A DNA stretch of 64,000 nucleotides from Neorhodopirellula lusitana (GTDB taxonomy: Bacteria; Planctomycetota; Planctomycetia; Pirellulales; Pirellulaceae), in the NCBI RefSeq assembly GCF_900182915.1, contig NZ_FXUG01000001.1, positions 682,001 through 746,000 on the forward strand, written 5' to 3'. Made by a program: the position numbers and the translations under genes. This document shows, piece after piece, positions 32,940 through 42,671 of this stretch (position 1 is the first letter of the stretch; each line of letters begins with the position of its first letter). The notes under the pieces are model-generated. The model searched no databases. It was given only the letters and a program-made list of their open reading frames with translations, and was not told where the DNA came from.

Positions 32940-34679
32940 TTAGGACGTCGCGGGCATCAGCTTGTTTAGGAAGGCACCGTAACTGGTTGGGAATTCAATC
33001 GAACCAGGCAGGTTCTGATAGAAAGCTTGGTCGTCATGGCTGATCGCGACAAAAACATTGGCGTCTTTGGTGGCATTTACCATCGTCGGAATATCAGCGT
33101 TGCGGCTACCAACACAGTTGATCAGAACCGTCCCTTGAGCTGCCGTCGGATTCAAGCATCGTGTGACCTTGGGCTGGATGGACGCCACCACTGAATCCAG
33201 AAAATCGAATCCATCCGATGCGGTATCGCAGTACGTGAGTTCGGTAGGAGTCGGTTTGTTGGTTTCGCTACTCGCAGCAGCTACTGAACCAAAATTGATC
33301 TCGTGAAGATTGGTTCTTGTCTTGTCAATCACATCGTCGATTGACCATAGCTGCAGCAAGTCGACAACGCCGCGGTTGGGGATCGTCACTTCGTCCCATG
33401 GGTCCCAAACTCCGATAACGGCTGGTGAAACTTGGCCGGCTAAACGTACCAGCTGAACACGATTCTGGAGTTCTGTGGGTAGCCGCGACAAGGTAGCTTC
33501 ATCATCTCGAAGATGAAGGATCACGTCGATTTCGCTTTCGTTCATTCCGGACGCTTGCAAAACGTTTGCATGAATCCTTCGCAGTTCTTTACCGAACGCA
33601 TTTTCCTCCGCTGCCGACAGCGAGATTCCAGTGTTGATGCAATCGTCGATCATTGCCTGGTAGCGAGTCGGATAGAGCCTCGCCAACGCAACCTGAGCGG
33701 AGTCTTGCATGGTGGCACACATCAACAATCCATCAGCGATCGCATCGTGCCCGCCCTGTTCGATCATGATCTCAATGGCCAAGCCAGCGGCGACTCCCTT
33801 AGCCCAGATCAGTCGAAGGTTGAGTGGCGAGGGTGCGTCGATCGAGAGCGCGGCCTGTGCCGTAGCGGCAAGAGCGAGTCGACCCACACGTTTTTGACCA
33901 ACCTGCACGACCGCACGTGAGAGATCTGGGATCGCTACCCCTTTGGGATTGTAGAAAGGGTTGTTGGCCAATTTGACGATCTCGTTTGACAGAAAGTCAC
34001 TCTGCGAGATGGAATTGGATAACGAACTTGCGTCCAGATCATCTAGGCTGGCCGACCGAAATACATTTATTGCGGCATCGCAAACAGGAAACGCTTCCGA
34101 CTGGATTCGATCGGCGATCTTTCCAGCGGTGAGTGGCGCAAATTTGGCGGAGCTCGTGGGCTTCGAATTCGTTTGGGAGTTGTTGGTTTGCTTGGGGACA
34201 ATGTTTCGTCCAGGTCCCTGATCAGGCTGGCCGGCAACGTCGGACCCCTTGCCCGCCGGATCATCGCAATCTGAAGTCCCGGAACTCGCTGGAACGGTTG
34301 TCAATGCAAGTCGATCGACAATGGCGCGGACTTTCATGCCGAAAACCGAATAGTCGATTGGCTTGTAGACGAGGTCGTCGACGCCGCGACTGATCAGGTC
34401 TTTGGCAATTCGAGGTTCAGTGACCCCGGTTAAGACAACGACAGCGGGACGAGCTTCTAGCGAAAGCAATTCAACGGCCAACGCATGTCCGTTCCGGTTA
34501 GGCATTTTTAGATCGGTGACGACAACCGAGTAATTTGTCTTCGCTGCCATCAACGCGGCCTGAGCGCCATCGTTCGCTGAATCACAATTAAACCCTTCCC
34601 GCGTTAGCGCAAGAACGGTTAAGTTTCGTACGAGCGGCTCGTCGTCCACAACCAGTGCAAGGGATTTAGTTTCAGTCAT
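32940..34679 (-). CDS. Response regulator: receiver plus HDOD domain
   Basis: A 579-residue protein. The receiver (1-125) has D12-D13, phospho-acceptor D56, T84 and K106, all canonical. A Pro/Ser/Asn-rich linker (about 130-175) leads to an HDOD domain (about 185-390), recognisable from the SNEIVKLANNPFYN and VQVGQKRVGRLAL stretches. The final 150 residues are unassigned. HDOD domains are non-catalytic relatives of HD phosphohydrolases and often sit in signalling proteins. There is no DNA-binding domain, so output is probably protein-protein. I preferred ATG 34679 to a TTG three codons upstream. It closes the six-gene signalling cluster, 81 nt after the hybrid kinase. Confidence 0.88.
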   Translation of the reverse strand: MTETKSLALVVDDEPLVRNLTVLALTREGFNCDSANDGAQAALMAAKTNYSVVVTDLKMPNRNGHALAVELLSLEARPAVVVLTGVTEPRIAKDLISRGVDDLVYKPIDYSVFGMKVRAIVDRLALTTVPASSGTSDCDDPAGKGSDVAGQPDQGPGRNIVPKQTNNSQTNSKPTSSAKFAPLTAGKIADRIQSEAFPVCDAAINVFRSASLDDLDASSLSNSISQSDFLSNEIVKLANNPFYNPKGVAIPDLSRAVVQVGQKRVGRLALAATAQAALSIDAPSPLNLRLIWAKGVAAGLAIEIMIEQGGHDAIADGLLMCATMQDSAQVALARLYPTRYQAMIDDCINTGISLSAAEENAFGKELRRIHANVLQASGMNESEIDVILHLRDDEATLSRLPTELQNRVQLVRLAGQVSPAVIGVWDPWDEVTIPNRGVVDLLQLWSIDDVIDKTRTNLHEINFGSVAAASSETNKPTPTELTYCDTASDGFDFLDSVVASIQPKVTRCLNPTAAQGTVLINCVGSRNADIPTMVNATKDANVFVAISHDDQAFYQNLPGSIEFPTSYGAFLNKLMPATS

Positions 34680-34760
34680 TGTCTTCAAAGTGTCGATTTA
34701 GTGAGGAAAGTGCGCGGTGACTGGAGCGTGTGAGTTTGGTCGTAATTGAACGGCCGGTCT

Positions 34761-36170
34761 CTAGGAAAATGGTGTAGGAACCGCATCCACTAACAGGGGA
34801 GCTTTGGTGGACACACCAGTCGCGTTGAAGGGAGCACGCACAGGCTCGTGGTCAACTTCGCTACCAACCATCGGCAAGTACAACCGGAATGTCGAACCAT
34901 TGCCCTCGCTGCTTTCGACGGTCAAGAAACCGCGATGTTCTTCGATGATGCCAAAGACCATCCAAAGTCCCAAACCAGTTCCCTTACCGACTTCCTTAGT
35001 CGTGAAAAAGGGTTCGAAAATTCTTTCAATCAATTCGTCCGACATCCCGCTGCCGTTGTCCGTCACGGCAATGACGGCATACTCCGTGGAGTCGGCCGCT
35101 GGCACACCGATTCGTTTTTCGTGGCTTTCGCCTGCATGTCCGACCTGGCGATACAGGTCAACCGATAGCTTTCCAGCTTCGTTCATCGCGTCTCGTGCGT
35201 TGGTGCATAAGTTCACGAGAGCTTGCGACATGTGATTCTTGTCGGCCATGACAGATCCCGGTTCACCTCGAACTTGCACGTTGAGTTGAATGCGTGAGGA
35301 AAGCAGTGGCTCAAGCAAAGCCATCGCTGTATCGATGATGTCTGATGATTTGCAAACGCTCTTTTGAAGAGGTTGTTGACGGCTGAAGCTAACCAGTTGG
35401 CCAGTGATTGCAGTTGCACGACTGGTTGCCGCACGTACGTGTGTCAAGCAATCGTAAGGCATGCTGTCTTCGGGCAAGTCTTCCATGGCGAAGGTCGTGT
35501 AACCGACAATGGCCTGAAGCAAATTGTTGAATTCATGAGCGACGCCTCCGGCGAGGGAACCGACAGCTTCCAGCTTCTGTTTTTGACGTAGAGCTTGGTC
35601 CCGCTCCTTCAGTTGAGCCGTTCGCTCCATGACCAGTTCTTCCAGCTCTTCTTGTTTCAAGGAAGCCGCGGCGATGAGGCGACGTTTTTCAATTAACGCT
35701 ACCGTTAACTGCATTACTTCAGAATTGTCGAACGGTTTCTTGAGAATCAAAAGTCGATCAGATCGACCGAGGCGTTTAGAGATCTCGGACCATGAGTTAT
35801 CCGCATAGGCACTGCAAATCACGACCTGTAGATCAGGGTCCGCTTCCCAGAGGTGCTCAATCGTGGTCAGCCCATCCCAGCCAGGTGGCATTCGCATGTC
35901 GCAGAACGCGAGTGTGTAGGGTCTACCCTCTTTCACGGCAGCGACTGTCTTGAGGTAGCCTTCCTCGCCCTGCAGTGCCGAATCTAATTCGATATCGAGA
36001 GCTTCGTTGCACGATGACGGCGATGTCTCGTCATCGCCGAAGATGGCGTTGGCTGCTTCGGCCAAACTTTGTGACTGGTTTCGGCCCATCAAGACTTTCT
36101 TAAAGTCTTCGTGAATGGACGGATTGTCATCAATGATGAGCACTCTTGGTTTGGCTTGGGAAACTGTCAT
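34761..36170 (-). CDS. Receiver-histidine kinase hybrid, soluble
   Basis: A 469-residue protein without membrane segments. Receiver (8-165): D14-D15, phospho-acceptor D91 in FCDMRMPPG, S120, and the KKPFDN lysines at 144-145. A coiled-coil (about 165-200) joins it to a HisKA domain with H212 in LAGGVAHEFNNLLQ and a HATPase with NLCTNARDAM, DNGSGM and GTGLGL. Its H-box is the ordinary HEFNN kind, unlike the HNVGN kinases next to it. It can both accept a phosphoryl group and phosphorylate a partner, so I place it in the middle of a relay between the membrane kinases and the receiver-HDOD protein. The mosaic protein at 14309 begins with a close relative of this receiver. Confidence 0.9.
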   Translation of the reverse strand: MTVSQAKPRVLIIDDNPSIHEDFKKVLMGRNQSQSLAEAANAIFGDDETSPSSCNEALDIELDSALQGEEGYLKTVAAVKEGRPYTLAFCDMRMPPGWDGLTTIEHLWEADPDLQVVICSAYADNSWSEISKRLGRSDRLLILKKPFDNSEVMQLTVALIEKRRLIAAASLKQEELEELVMERTAQLKERDQALRQKQKLEAVGSLAGGVAHEFNNLLQAIVGYTTFAMEDLPEDSMPYDCLTHVRAATSRATAITGQLVSFSRQQPLQKSVCKSSDIIDTAMALLEPLLSSRIQLNVQVRGEPGSVMADKNHMSQALVNLCTNARDAMNEAGKLSVDLYRQVGHAGESHEKRIGVPAADSTEYAVIAVTDNGSGMSDELIERIFEPFFTTKEVGKGTGLGLWMVFGIIEEHRGFLTVESSEGNGSTFRLYLPMVGSEVDHEPVRAPFNATGVSTKAPLLVDAVPTPFS

Positions 36171-36466
36171 AGTCGGTATTGTCTTGTTGTATGAACGGGT
36201 GGTTTATGAAATGTCGGACCGGTGGGAATAACAACCGCAGTGCCGTCAACTTGGGATCGAGCTGGAAATAGTAGTCGCATTTCGTTCCGCGAACGTTATG
36301 TGCAACTTTGCTTTCACGGAGCGAAAGACGACACTAAAAAACTGCTCGATCCTTAGGTTGACGGAAAGGTAAATAGAGGTGCGTCGATGAAATGAAAGAT
36401 TGGTTTGAATCGCCCATTCGTCAAATTGAATCCGGTGGCGGCGTGATGACGATCGACGACGTGTGG

Positions 36467-38992
36467 CTAGGCAACGCATGGAGCGATCTCCATTGCGGGG
36501 ACGGTCAAGGTAAATGTCGCACCCTTACCTTCACCGTCACTTTTTACGGAAAGTGTCCCGCCCAGTTCTTGTGCGACGTTGGCAGCGGAGTGCAAGCCGA
36601 AGCCTTGCCCGGTGGCTTTCGTCGTGAAGCCATGGCGAAAGATCTCGATGAGGTTCTCACGGGCGATTCCCTTACCGTTATCGCGTACCGAGAACTGGAC
36701 CTGGTTAACGAGACGCTTCACTGAAACGGAAATGATGTTTTCATGACTATTGGCAGCGACGACCGATTCTTTCGCGTTCTTGATCAAGTTAATGATGACT
36801 TGCACAACCGCGTGCTTTTCCAACAATACATCTGGGCCTGATTGATAGTCTTCTTCCAGCCGAACGCCATGTCGGACGAGTGAGGCGATGTTCATTTTGA
36901 TCGCCTCTTGGACCACCTTTTGGGGCGAAATGGGTTCGCGAGGGGCACGTCGTTGCGAGAAGGTCTTTTGGCTCGCTACGATTTCATTGACATGTTCAAT
37001 TTTTTCTATCAACTCACCCACCTCCGTCAGTTGGGCCTGACGATCCGATACGGATGTTGAGGCAAGTGCGCGAAGGAAGCTCGGAAGCTGCTTGCCGCGT
37101 TGGTCGCTGGTGAAGAAGTGTGTCAGGTCTTGTTGATGTTCCAGTATCAATTGGGATGCCTTGGTCAGGTGGTCGCAGGTTGGCATTGCGATTTGGTCGC
37201 GCAGTGTTTGGACCGATACATTTATGCTGTTCAGCGCGTTCCCAACGTTGTGAAGAACATCCGTGGCAAGCTCAGCCATGCCAGCTTGCCGTGCGGCGGC
37301 CTGCAGTTCATTCGCCAGCACTTCCCGTTCGCGTTCGGAGTCTTTTCGCTGAGTCATGTCAGACTCGATTCGGATGAAGTTCATGACGTTGCCATCCGCA
37401 TCCAAGATCGGACGTACCTCGATTTCAACCCAGTAGGCCGTGCCGTCTTTGCGGTAGTTGACTACCTCGACGTCATAGCCTTTGCTTTCGCTAAGGGATT
37501 TCTGCATATGAATGATGGTTTGTTTGTCTGTGTCGGGACCTTGTAAGAATTGTCCCGGTACGCGGCCAATGACTTCGTCAGCCTGGTAGCCCGTCATACG
37601 TCGAAAACCATCGTTGACCCATTCGATTTTTGATTCGGAGTCTGTGATCACGACTGAGTTGGAGGTGTGCTTCGCGACGAGGGAAAGCTTGTCAGCCAAG
37701 TCCTTCGCGTCGGCTAATTCGACGGACTGCTGCGATAGTTTTTTGAATTGTGATGAGATTGTCCTGGCGACTTTGCGTGCCAGAAACAGAAAGGCGATCG
37801 TCGAAATGAGTCCGGTCACCAAAATTGACATCGACGCTTGCGCGACCAGTTCCGTCGCACGGTTTGCGGAATCACTGGTGACTGTCGAAGAACGCCGAAG
37901 TAGTTTGCTTTTGACGTTGGCGTACTTCCGTGCGTGGTCAGCGAGTTTTGCCTTCAACGAATCGCGTTGGGAAGCGAGGGTCAGCCATTGCACACAATTT
38001 TGATAGAGCCCATTTACTTGGTCGATTTTGTGAGTTTCGGTTTGAGGTGGTGCCGAAACTCGGTCGGTTGGGACGCTCGAACCAAAGAATGATTCTTCTA
38101 GCTGTTGCAGTGCATGGGTGGGGTCATCGAGACTCGCATGCGAGTTATCGGTAGTTGATTTGTCTTGAACCGTGTCGATGTTGGTTTTTTGGACGCTCGT
38201 AATCGCTTGTGTGCCAGTGGGGTCAGTCTCGAGATTTTGTCGTAGACGATCGATTCGCAGCCTGATTTGGTTGTCTCGTATGTCGATCAACGCATCTTGA
38301 TTGGTTTCCGAAACCATGCGCAGTTGCAGTTGCATTAGATCCTGAAGATCGGCGACTTCAGTCGAATGCATTGCTTGTGGTGGCCAGTTTGTTAGGAATT
38401 GCTGAGCCGCGAGTTGAGCGGGCTTACCCTCCAGTTTTCGATACTTACGGAAGGCTTTCGCGATGTCGAGCATTCGCAAGCCTTGGGTGGTTTGCAAGAT
38501 CGCATGCAAACGATGGATGGAGTTCTCGGTTTGCTCGATGCTATTGGCGCGTGATCGTCCGAGCCGGTCACATTGAAGTGCCTGGCGAACACAAGCATCG
38601 TGCAAGGTTTGGATTTCAGTAACGAGTTTTTCGATTTCCTGAACAATGCCGGTGATTCGCTGATCAGCCAGTCTCGGTTCGTTTGCCGCCAAATAGATTG
38701 TCGGTGACTCCATTTGTTCGGGCTTGAGTCGCTGGATCGCCGTTTGATCGTTCAGTAGGTGAAGCGAATCACTACTGAACGTCCCGATGATTCGGTCAGC
38801 GCGAGAGGCGATTTCGGACACCTCGACACGCAACGCATCTCCCGCAACCCGATCCGCTCGGATACAAATCAGTGACCAGAAACTCATTGCCAGGACGATC
38901 GCAAGCGTGCTCAGGCCGACGATTGTCAGTAGCCAGACAAGTCCTGTTTTCGGGTTGGATGCTGGATTGCTATTCAGTCGTGGGCTATTCAT
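36467..38992 (-). CDS. Membrane sensor histidine kinase, LOV-like PAS and HNVGN-type H-box
   Basis: An 841-residue kinase. TM1 is at about 17-42, an extracytoplasmic, mostly helical sensor domain at about 45-375, TM2 at about 390-410, and a PAS/PAC domain at about 430-550. H581 lies in DVLHNVGN, followed by a SDQRGKQLP segment and a HATPase (NLIKNAKES, DNGKGIA, GQGFGLHS). The PAS reads FLQGPDTD and NYRKDGT, as in LOV domains, but the flavin-adduct cysteine is absent (RVPGQFLQ). I chose ATG 38992: the longer frame to 39199 runs 69 codons through the binding-protein gene. The real overlap with that gene is 8 nt. Confidence 0.9.
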   Translation of the reverse strand: MNSPRLNSNPASNPKTGLVWLLTIVGLSTLAIVLAMSFWSLICIRADRVAGDALRVEVSEIASRADRIIGTFSSDSLHLLNDQTAIQRLKPEQMESPTIYLAANEPRLADQRITGIVQEIEKLVTEIQTLHDACVRQALQCDRLGRSRANSIEQTENSIHRLHAILQTTQGLRMLDIAKAFRKYRKLEGKPAQLAAQQFLTNWPPQAMHSTEVADLQDLMQLQLRMVSETNQDALIDIRDNQIRLRIDRLRQNLETDPTGTQAITSVQKTNIDTVQDKSTTDNSHASLDDPTHALQQLEESFFGSSVPTDRVSAPPQTETHKIDQVNGLYQNCVQWLTLASQRDSLKAKLADHARKYANVKSKLLRRSSTVTSDSANRATELVAQASMSILVTGLISTIAFLFLARKVARTISSQFKKLSQQSVELADAKDLADKLSLVAKHTSNSVVITDSESKIEWVNDGFRRMTGYQADEVIGRVPGQFLQGPDTDKQTIIHMQKSLSESKGYDVEVVNYRKDGTAYWVEIEVRPILDADGNVMNFIRIESDMTQRKDSEREREVLANELQAAARQAGMAELATDVLHNVGNALNSINVSVQTLRDQIAMPTCDHLTKASQLILEHQQDLTHFFTSDQRGKQLPSFLRALASTSVSDRQAQLTEVGELIEKIEHVNEIVASQKTFSQRRAPREPISPQKVVQEAIKMNIASLVRHGVRLEEDYQSGPDVLLEKHAVVQVIINLIKNAKESVVAANSHENIISVSVKRLVNQVQFSVRDNGKGIARENLIEIFRHGFTTKATGQGFGLHSAANVAQELGGTLSVKSDGEGKGATFTLTVPAMEIAPCVA

Positions 38993-40214
38993 GAAGATTG
39001 CCCTCCGACAAGTCAGACCACTCAATCGAAACGACTGCACCATTTCGTAGCATCGTCGGCCAAACCATGTGGCTGGCTTGATGATCGATGTCGGACAATT
39101 CGAGCGGTTGGGTGAAGCCCATTTCAAACTTGCCAAGTGCTTCGAATGACTCGATGACGCTTTCTCTGCCACATGTGAAATGCGTTGAATGTAAAGCACA
39201 TAGAAGGATTCTGGCGGCGATGTAGCCTTCCAGCGAGCCGAAGCTGCGTTCGTGCTGGCTCTTATCGAGACGGTCCATCGCTTCTCGATACTGAACTGCG
39301 ATGGGAATGTCAGATTCGGGATGCGGGACGACTTGAGTGATGATCACACCATTGGAATCGTCGCCTAACGCTTTTGCCAAAGAGACCGACCCGACGAATG
39401 AGACGTTCAGGAACAGACCGTCATAGTCCATTGCTTTTGCACGTTGAATGAACTTGGCGCAAGGGGCGTAAGTGCCGACCATGATGATGGCCTTGGGCGG
39501 CACTTGATGCAGCATGATTTCCGCAAGTCCGATTTCAACAGACAAGGTGTTTCGTTCAAAACGCCCGTGAGCGATGTCTTTCGCTTTCCGAACGCCATGC
39601 ATCTTTAACGCTTGAATGCCGCCAATGAATCCTGCATCACCATAGGCATCTCGTTGGGTAAAGAACGCGATTTCCGAGGGCTTAATCTTTGCATGTTTGA
39701 CTAACGCATTCACCATTGCCGCGGTTTCTTCCGCATAGCTGGCACGGTAGTTGATGACGTAGCGGGTGGGCGGACTACGCCGCAGAATGTCGGCGCCGCT
39801 GTAGGCGCCGATAAAGGGTGTGCGGGTTTCGCTGGCAATGGGAACCGCTGCGATCGCCGTCGGGGTTCCGACATTACCGATGATGCCGAGCACGTTGTCT
39901 TGTTCAATCAAACGACGCATGTTGATGATCGTTTGGCTTGGTTCGTAGCCATCGTCGTACGCAATCAGGCTGATTGGTTCCCCTTGGATTCCGCCGTTCA
40001 GGTTGGCCTCTTGGAATGCGATCTCGACACCGATTTGCATGTTGGTTCCCAGGTCCGCGGCAGGGCCACTGAGTGCCGTCGACATGCCCATGACGAAACG
40101 AGGCGTTTGTTCGGGGACCTTTGCGAACGATTGCACTGAAGCCATCGCACAAATGCAAATCACCAAGGCCGGAAGCCATGTTCGTACTGAAGGTAATATT
40201 CGATGAATACGCAT
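38985..40214 (-). CDS. Type I periplasmic binding protein (amino-acid/amide type) in a kinase operon
   Basis: A 409-residue exported protein: signal peptide (about 1-31, ending SFAK), then a Peripla_BP_6/LivJ-like fold starting FVMGMSTALSGPAADLG, with NGGIQGEPISLIAYDD and TPTAIAAVPIASE, all typical of branched-chain amino-acid or amide-binding proteins. No permease or ATPase gene is near. Instead it is flanked by sensor kinases, 15 nt from one and overlapping the other by 8 nt. I infer that it presents a ligand to a kinase, as in LuxP/LuxQ or TorT/TorS systems, and does not serve transport. AAGGA lies about 10 nt before the start. Confidence 0.9.
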   Translation of the reverse strand: MRIHRILPSVRTWLPALVICICAMASVQSFAKVPEQTPRFVMGMSTALSGPAADLGTNMQIGVEIAFQEANLNGGIQGEPISLIAYDDGYEPSQTIINMRRLIEQDNVLGIIGNVGTPTAIAAVPIASETRTPFIGAYSGADILRRSPPTRYVINYRASYAEETAAMVNALVKHAKIKPSEIAFFTQRDAYGDAGFIGGIQALKMHGVRKAKDIAHGRFERNTLSVEIGLAEIMLHQVPPKAIIMVGTYAPCAKFIQRAKAMDYDGLFLNVSFVGSVSLAKALGDDSNGVIITQVVPHPESDIPIAVQYREAMDRLDKSQHERSFGSLEGYIAARILLCALHSTHFTCGRESVIESFEALGKFEMGFTQPLELSDIDHQASHMVWPTMLRNGAVVSIEWSDLSEGNLHE

Positions 40215-40229
40215 CTGACTACTTTCCTT

Positions 40230-42671
40230 CTAGACGTGTGCGGGATGGTGATCGCCAACGGATACGTCCGTTAGCGGAAATGTGGCGTGCCCATCGGTTG
40301 GTGAGTCTTGTGGAACCGAGATCGGCAGAACGAGAGCGAAACAGGCTCCGATACCGGACGGGTTGTTCCCAATTTGCAGTTCGCCACCGAGTGTTTGGGC
40401 GGCGGCCACGCTTGAATGCAGACCGAACCCATGCCCGTCGCTTTTGGTGGTGAAACCGAACTCCTGGATTCGGGGAAGCACGTCGGCGGGAATTCCTGGA
40501 CCGTTGTCACTCACTGTGAAGTAGGTGTTGCCGTCGGCTTGCTTAATCGAAAGTTCAATCGTTCTGGCCACGGAAGTTACCTCGCGGACCGCGTCTTGCG
40601 CGTTGGCGATCAGGTTGACCAAAATCTGTAACACCTTCGTTCGATCGGTCATGATCTTTGCGGTTGTATTGAAGTTGCGTTCGATCGCAATGTCATATTC
40701 AGAGTGTCGGCCCAGATTGATCAGTTCCGCTTGACTCATCAGTTCCGTCGCAGACTCATCTGAAAGCGAGTTGGACGAAGAGGCCTGGTCTTGTTGTATC
40801 CGGATGATTTGATTGATATGGCTGATGTGATTGCGAAGATGATACGTCTCTTCGGTAAGCTTTTCTTTGCAGTCCAGCAGGGCTGCGGAAACTTGTTCAA
40901 TGAAATCAGGAAGGCGTTTTCCGCGGTCGTCGTTGGTCAGGTAGTCGCCTAGGTTTTCACGGTTTTGGTTCATCGTGTTGACGGCCCGCAACAGCAGCTG
41001 GATTGGGCAGTCGTCAAGCATCGTAGCGATCAAGCTCGACGACGTGTTCACTCCGTTTAGCGAGTTGCCGACGTTATGCAACACTCCCGAAGCCACTTCA
41101 GCCATGCCTGCTTTGCGGGACGCACTGACCAGTTGGCGATTGGTTTCTGCAAGCTCGTTTTCAGAGGCGATTCGAGAGGTTTCGTCACGAGCAATCACAA
41201 TGTAACCGCCGTTGCCATCGACGGCCCCGATCGACATGCGACATGGGAATCGGGATCCATCATCGCGGCAGCACCGCAACGAAATCTCTACTTGGTTGAT
41301 GCTTGATGGTGTGTCCGAAGTCTTTTCAGGGGCCACGATTTCCGCAAACGTTTGATTGTTTAAGAACAGATCAAATGAATGGCCGTTCAGGAATTTCACA
41401 GAGGTGGTCTTGTCTGCAGTCAAGAACATACGACCGGCTGCTTCGTTTGCTGCCATTACTTCGCCATTGGCGGCTACCGACAAAATTGCATCGGTCGCGT
41501 TCTCTAGAATTGAACGAATACGTGATTCGCTTTCTTTGAAATCATTGGTCATTCGTTCGGCCAATTTGATGGCTGACGATCGTTGACGTCCGATCGAAGA
41601 GATCACGACAAACAACAAAATGTCGATCAGAAGACCCAGCACTGCCACCGTTGGGCTGACCGAAGAATCGATGACGTTAAAGAATTCTGGCTTGGTGGAA
41701 AGCTCGATTGTCCAGTCGCGTCCGGATAGCGACAGATGCCGCTGTTCCGTGAAAGAGGCTGCTCGACCCGTTTCCGTTGGTGGTTTGTCGCCGTGGCTAT
41801 CGAACAGCAGGTCTTTGCGGGATGGATCGACCGAGTCGTAGATCTGAAATGAAATGTCTGAGATTCCATCTCCAAGTATGCCGACCATCAAGTCGTCTAA
41901 ACGAAAGGCTGCATAGACCCATCCCTTCAAGGCTTCGAACCGGGATTGTTCATCCAAAAGTGGTTTGTTTTTCTGGTAGATAGGCAGATAACACAGGACG
42001 CCAGCTTGAACATCCTGGTCGGTTTCTTGAATCAAGGTGATCTTGCCGGACACGGTGAGTAAGCCGGTTCGGGCGGCTCGTTCCATGGCCTTGTGACGAA
42101 CTTCTTCTGAATACATGTCGTATCCGAACGCTCGTTCATTACGCCAATCAAAAGGTTCGATATAGACGATCGCGCTATAGAGGTCGCGGTCTCCTTGAGG
42201 ATGCAATCGATAGTCAGGGAAGCCTTCAGCACGGATTCCCGCTTGGTGACTTGCGACTTCGGAACTGGGCACAACGACCGAGACAGCCGCCGCTTGGATG
42301 CCAGGAAAGCGTTCCAGAATTTCGCAACGCTGGATGTAATTGGTCCAGTCTTGCCGAGAGACGTTTTCTGATGCAGCAAAGAATGCCGTGCCGTCCCGAA
42401 GGACTTGTTCGTACTTCTGCATCCGTTCTTCGATGCGGCTTTGTACTTCCGCAGTTCGGAATTCGAAGCGATCGCGATCACGCCGCTCGACGTGACGATT
42501 GGTTAGAAACCATGCCAATCCGGTTAGCAACAGCGAAATGGCCAAGATGCCCCAGGCAGCCGCGCGGTTGTGAAGCAACTCGACACAGTGGTCCAGCGCT
42601 GAGGTGGATCCGCTAGGACGCCAGCTTGTGAGTTCCGAAAAGTCTTGCGAATTTGGTTTTACGCTTCGCAT
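40230..42671 (-). CDS. CHASE-PAS membrane sensor histidine kinase with HNVGN-type H-box
   Basis: An 813-residue kinase built like the 15040-17487 protein: TM1 (about 40-58), CHASE (about 80-300; FPGIQAAA and IEPFDWRN), TM2 (about 342-365), PAS (about 395-495), H532 in GVLHNVGN, a DDRGKRLP segment and a HATPase (NLIANAQDA, DNGPGIP, GHGFGLHS). Similarity to the other kinase is visible along the whole length, so they are paralogues. The start overlaps the upstream membrane protein's end by 13 nt and the binding-protein gene follows by 15 nt. A CHASE domain beside a separate binding protein suggests two inputs to one cascade. Confidence 0.92.
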   Translation of the reverse strand: MRSVKPNSQDFSELTSWRPSGSTSALDHCVELLHNRAAAWGILAISLLLTGLAWFLTNRHVERRDRDRFEFRTAEVQSRIEERMQKYEQVLRDGTAFFAASENVSRQDWTNYIQRCEILERFPGIQAAAVSVVVPSSEVASHQAGIRAEGFPDYRLHPQGDRDLYSAIVYIEPFDWRNERAFGYDMYSEEVRHKAMERAARTGLLTVSGKITLIQETDQDVQAGVLCYLPIYQKNKPLLDEQSRFEALKGWVYAAFRLDDLMVGILGDGISDISFQIYDSVDPSRKDLLFDSHGDKPPTETGRAASFTEQRHLSLSGRDWTIELSTKPEFFNVIDSSVSPTVAVLGLLIDILLFVVISSIGRQRSSAIKLAERMTNDFKESESRIRSILENATDAILSVAANGEVMAANEAAGRMFLTADKTTSVKFLNGHSFDLFLNNQTFAEIVAPEKTSDTPSSINQVEISLRCCRDDGSRFPCRMSIGAVDGNGGYIVIARDETSRIASENELAETNRQLVSASRKAGMAEVASGVLHNVGNSLNGVNTSSSLIATMLDDCPIQLLLRAVNTMNQNRENLGDYLTNDDRGKRLPDFIEQVSAALLDCKEKLTEETYHLRNHISHINQIIRIQQDQASSSNSLSDESATELMSQAELINLGRHSEYDIAIERNFNTTAKIMTDRTKVLQILVNLIANAQDAVREVTSVARTIELSIKQADGNTYFTVSDNGPGIPADVLPRIQEFGFTTKSDGHGFGLHSSVAAAQTLGGELQIGNNPSGIGACFALVLPISVPQDSPTDGHATFPLTDVSVGDHHPAHV

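Noticed and set aside
36283-36295. CGTTC-CGC-GAACG inverted repeat upstream of the receiver-kinase gene
   Set aside because: Only 5-bp arms, not repeated, and of a size expected by chance.
36467-38992. A true LOV photoreceptor kinase
   Set aside because: The adduct-forming cysteine is missing, so blue-light photochemistry of the LOV type is not supported.
38993-39199. 69 extra codons at the start of the PAS kinase
   Set aside because: They run antiphase through the end of the binding-protein gene, are not hydrophobic or conserved-looking, and a good ATG follows at 38992.
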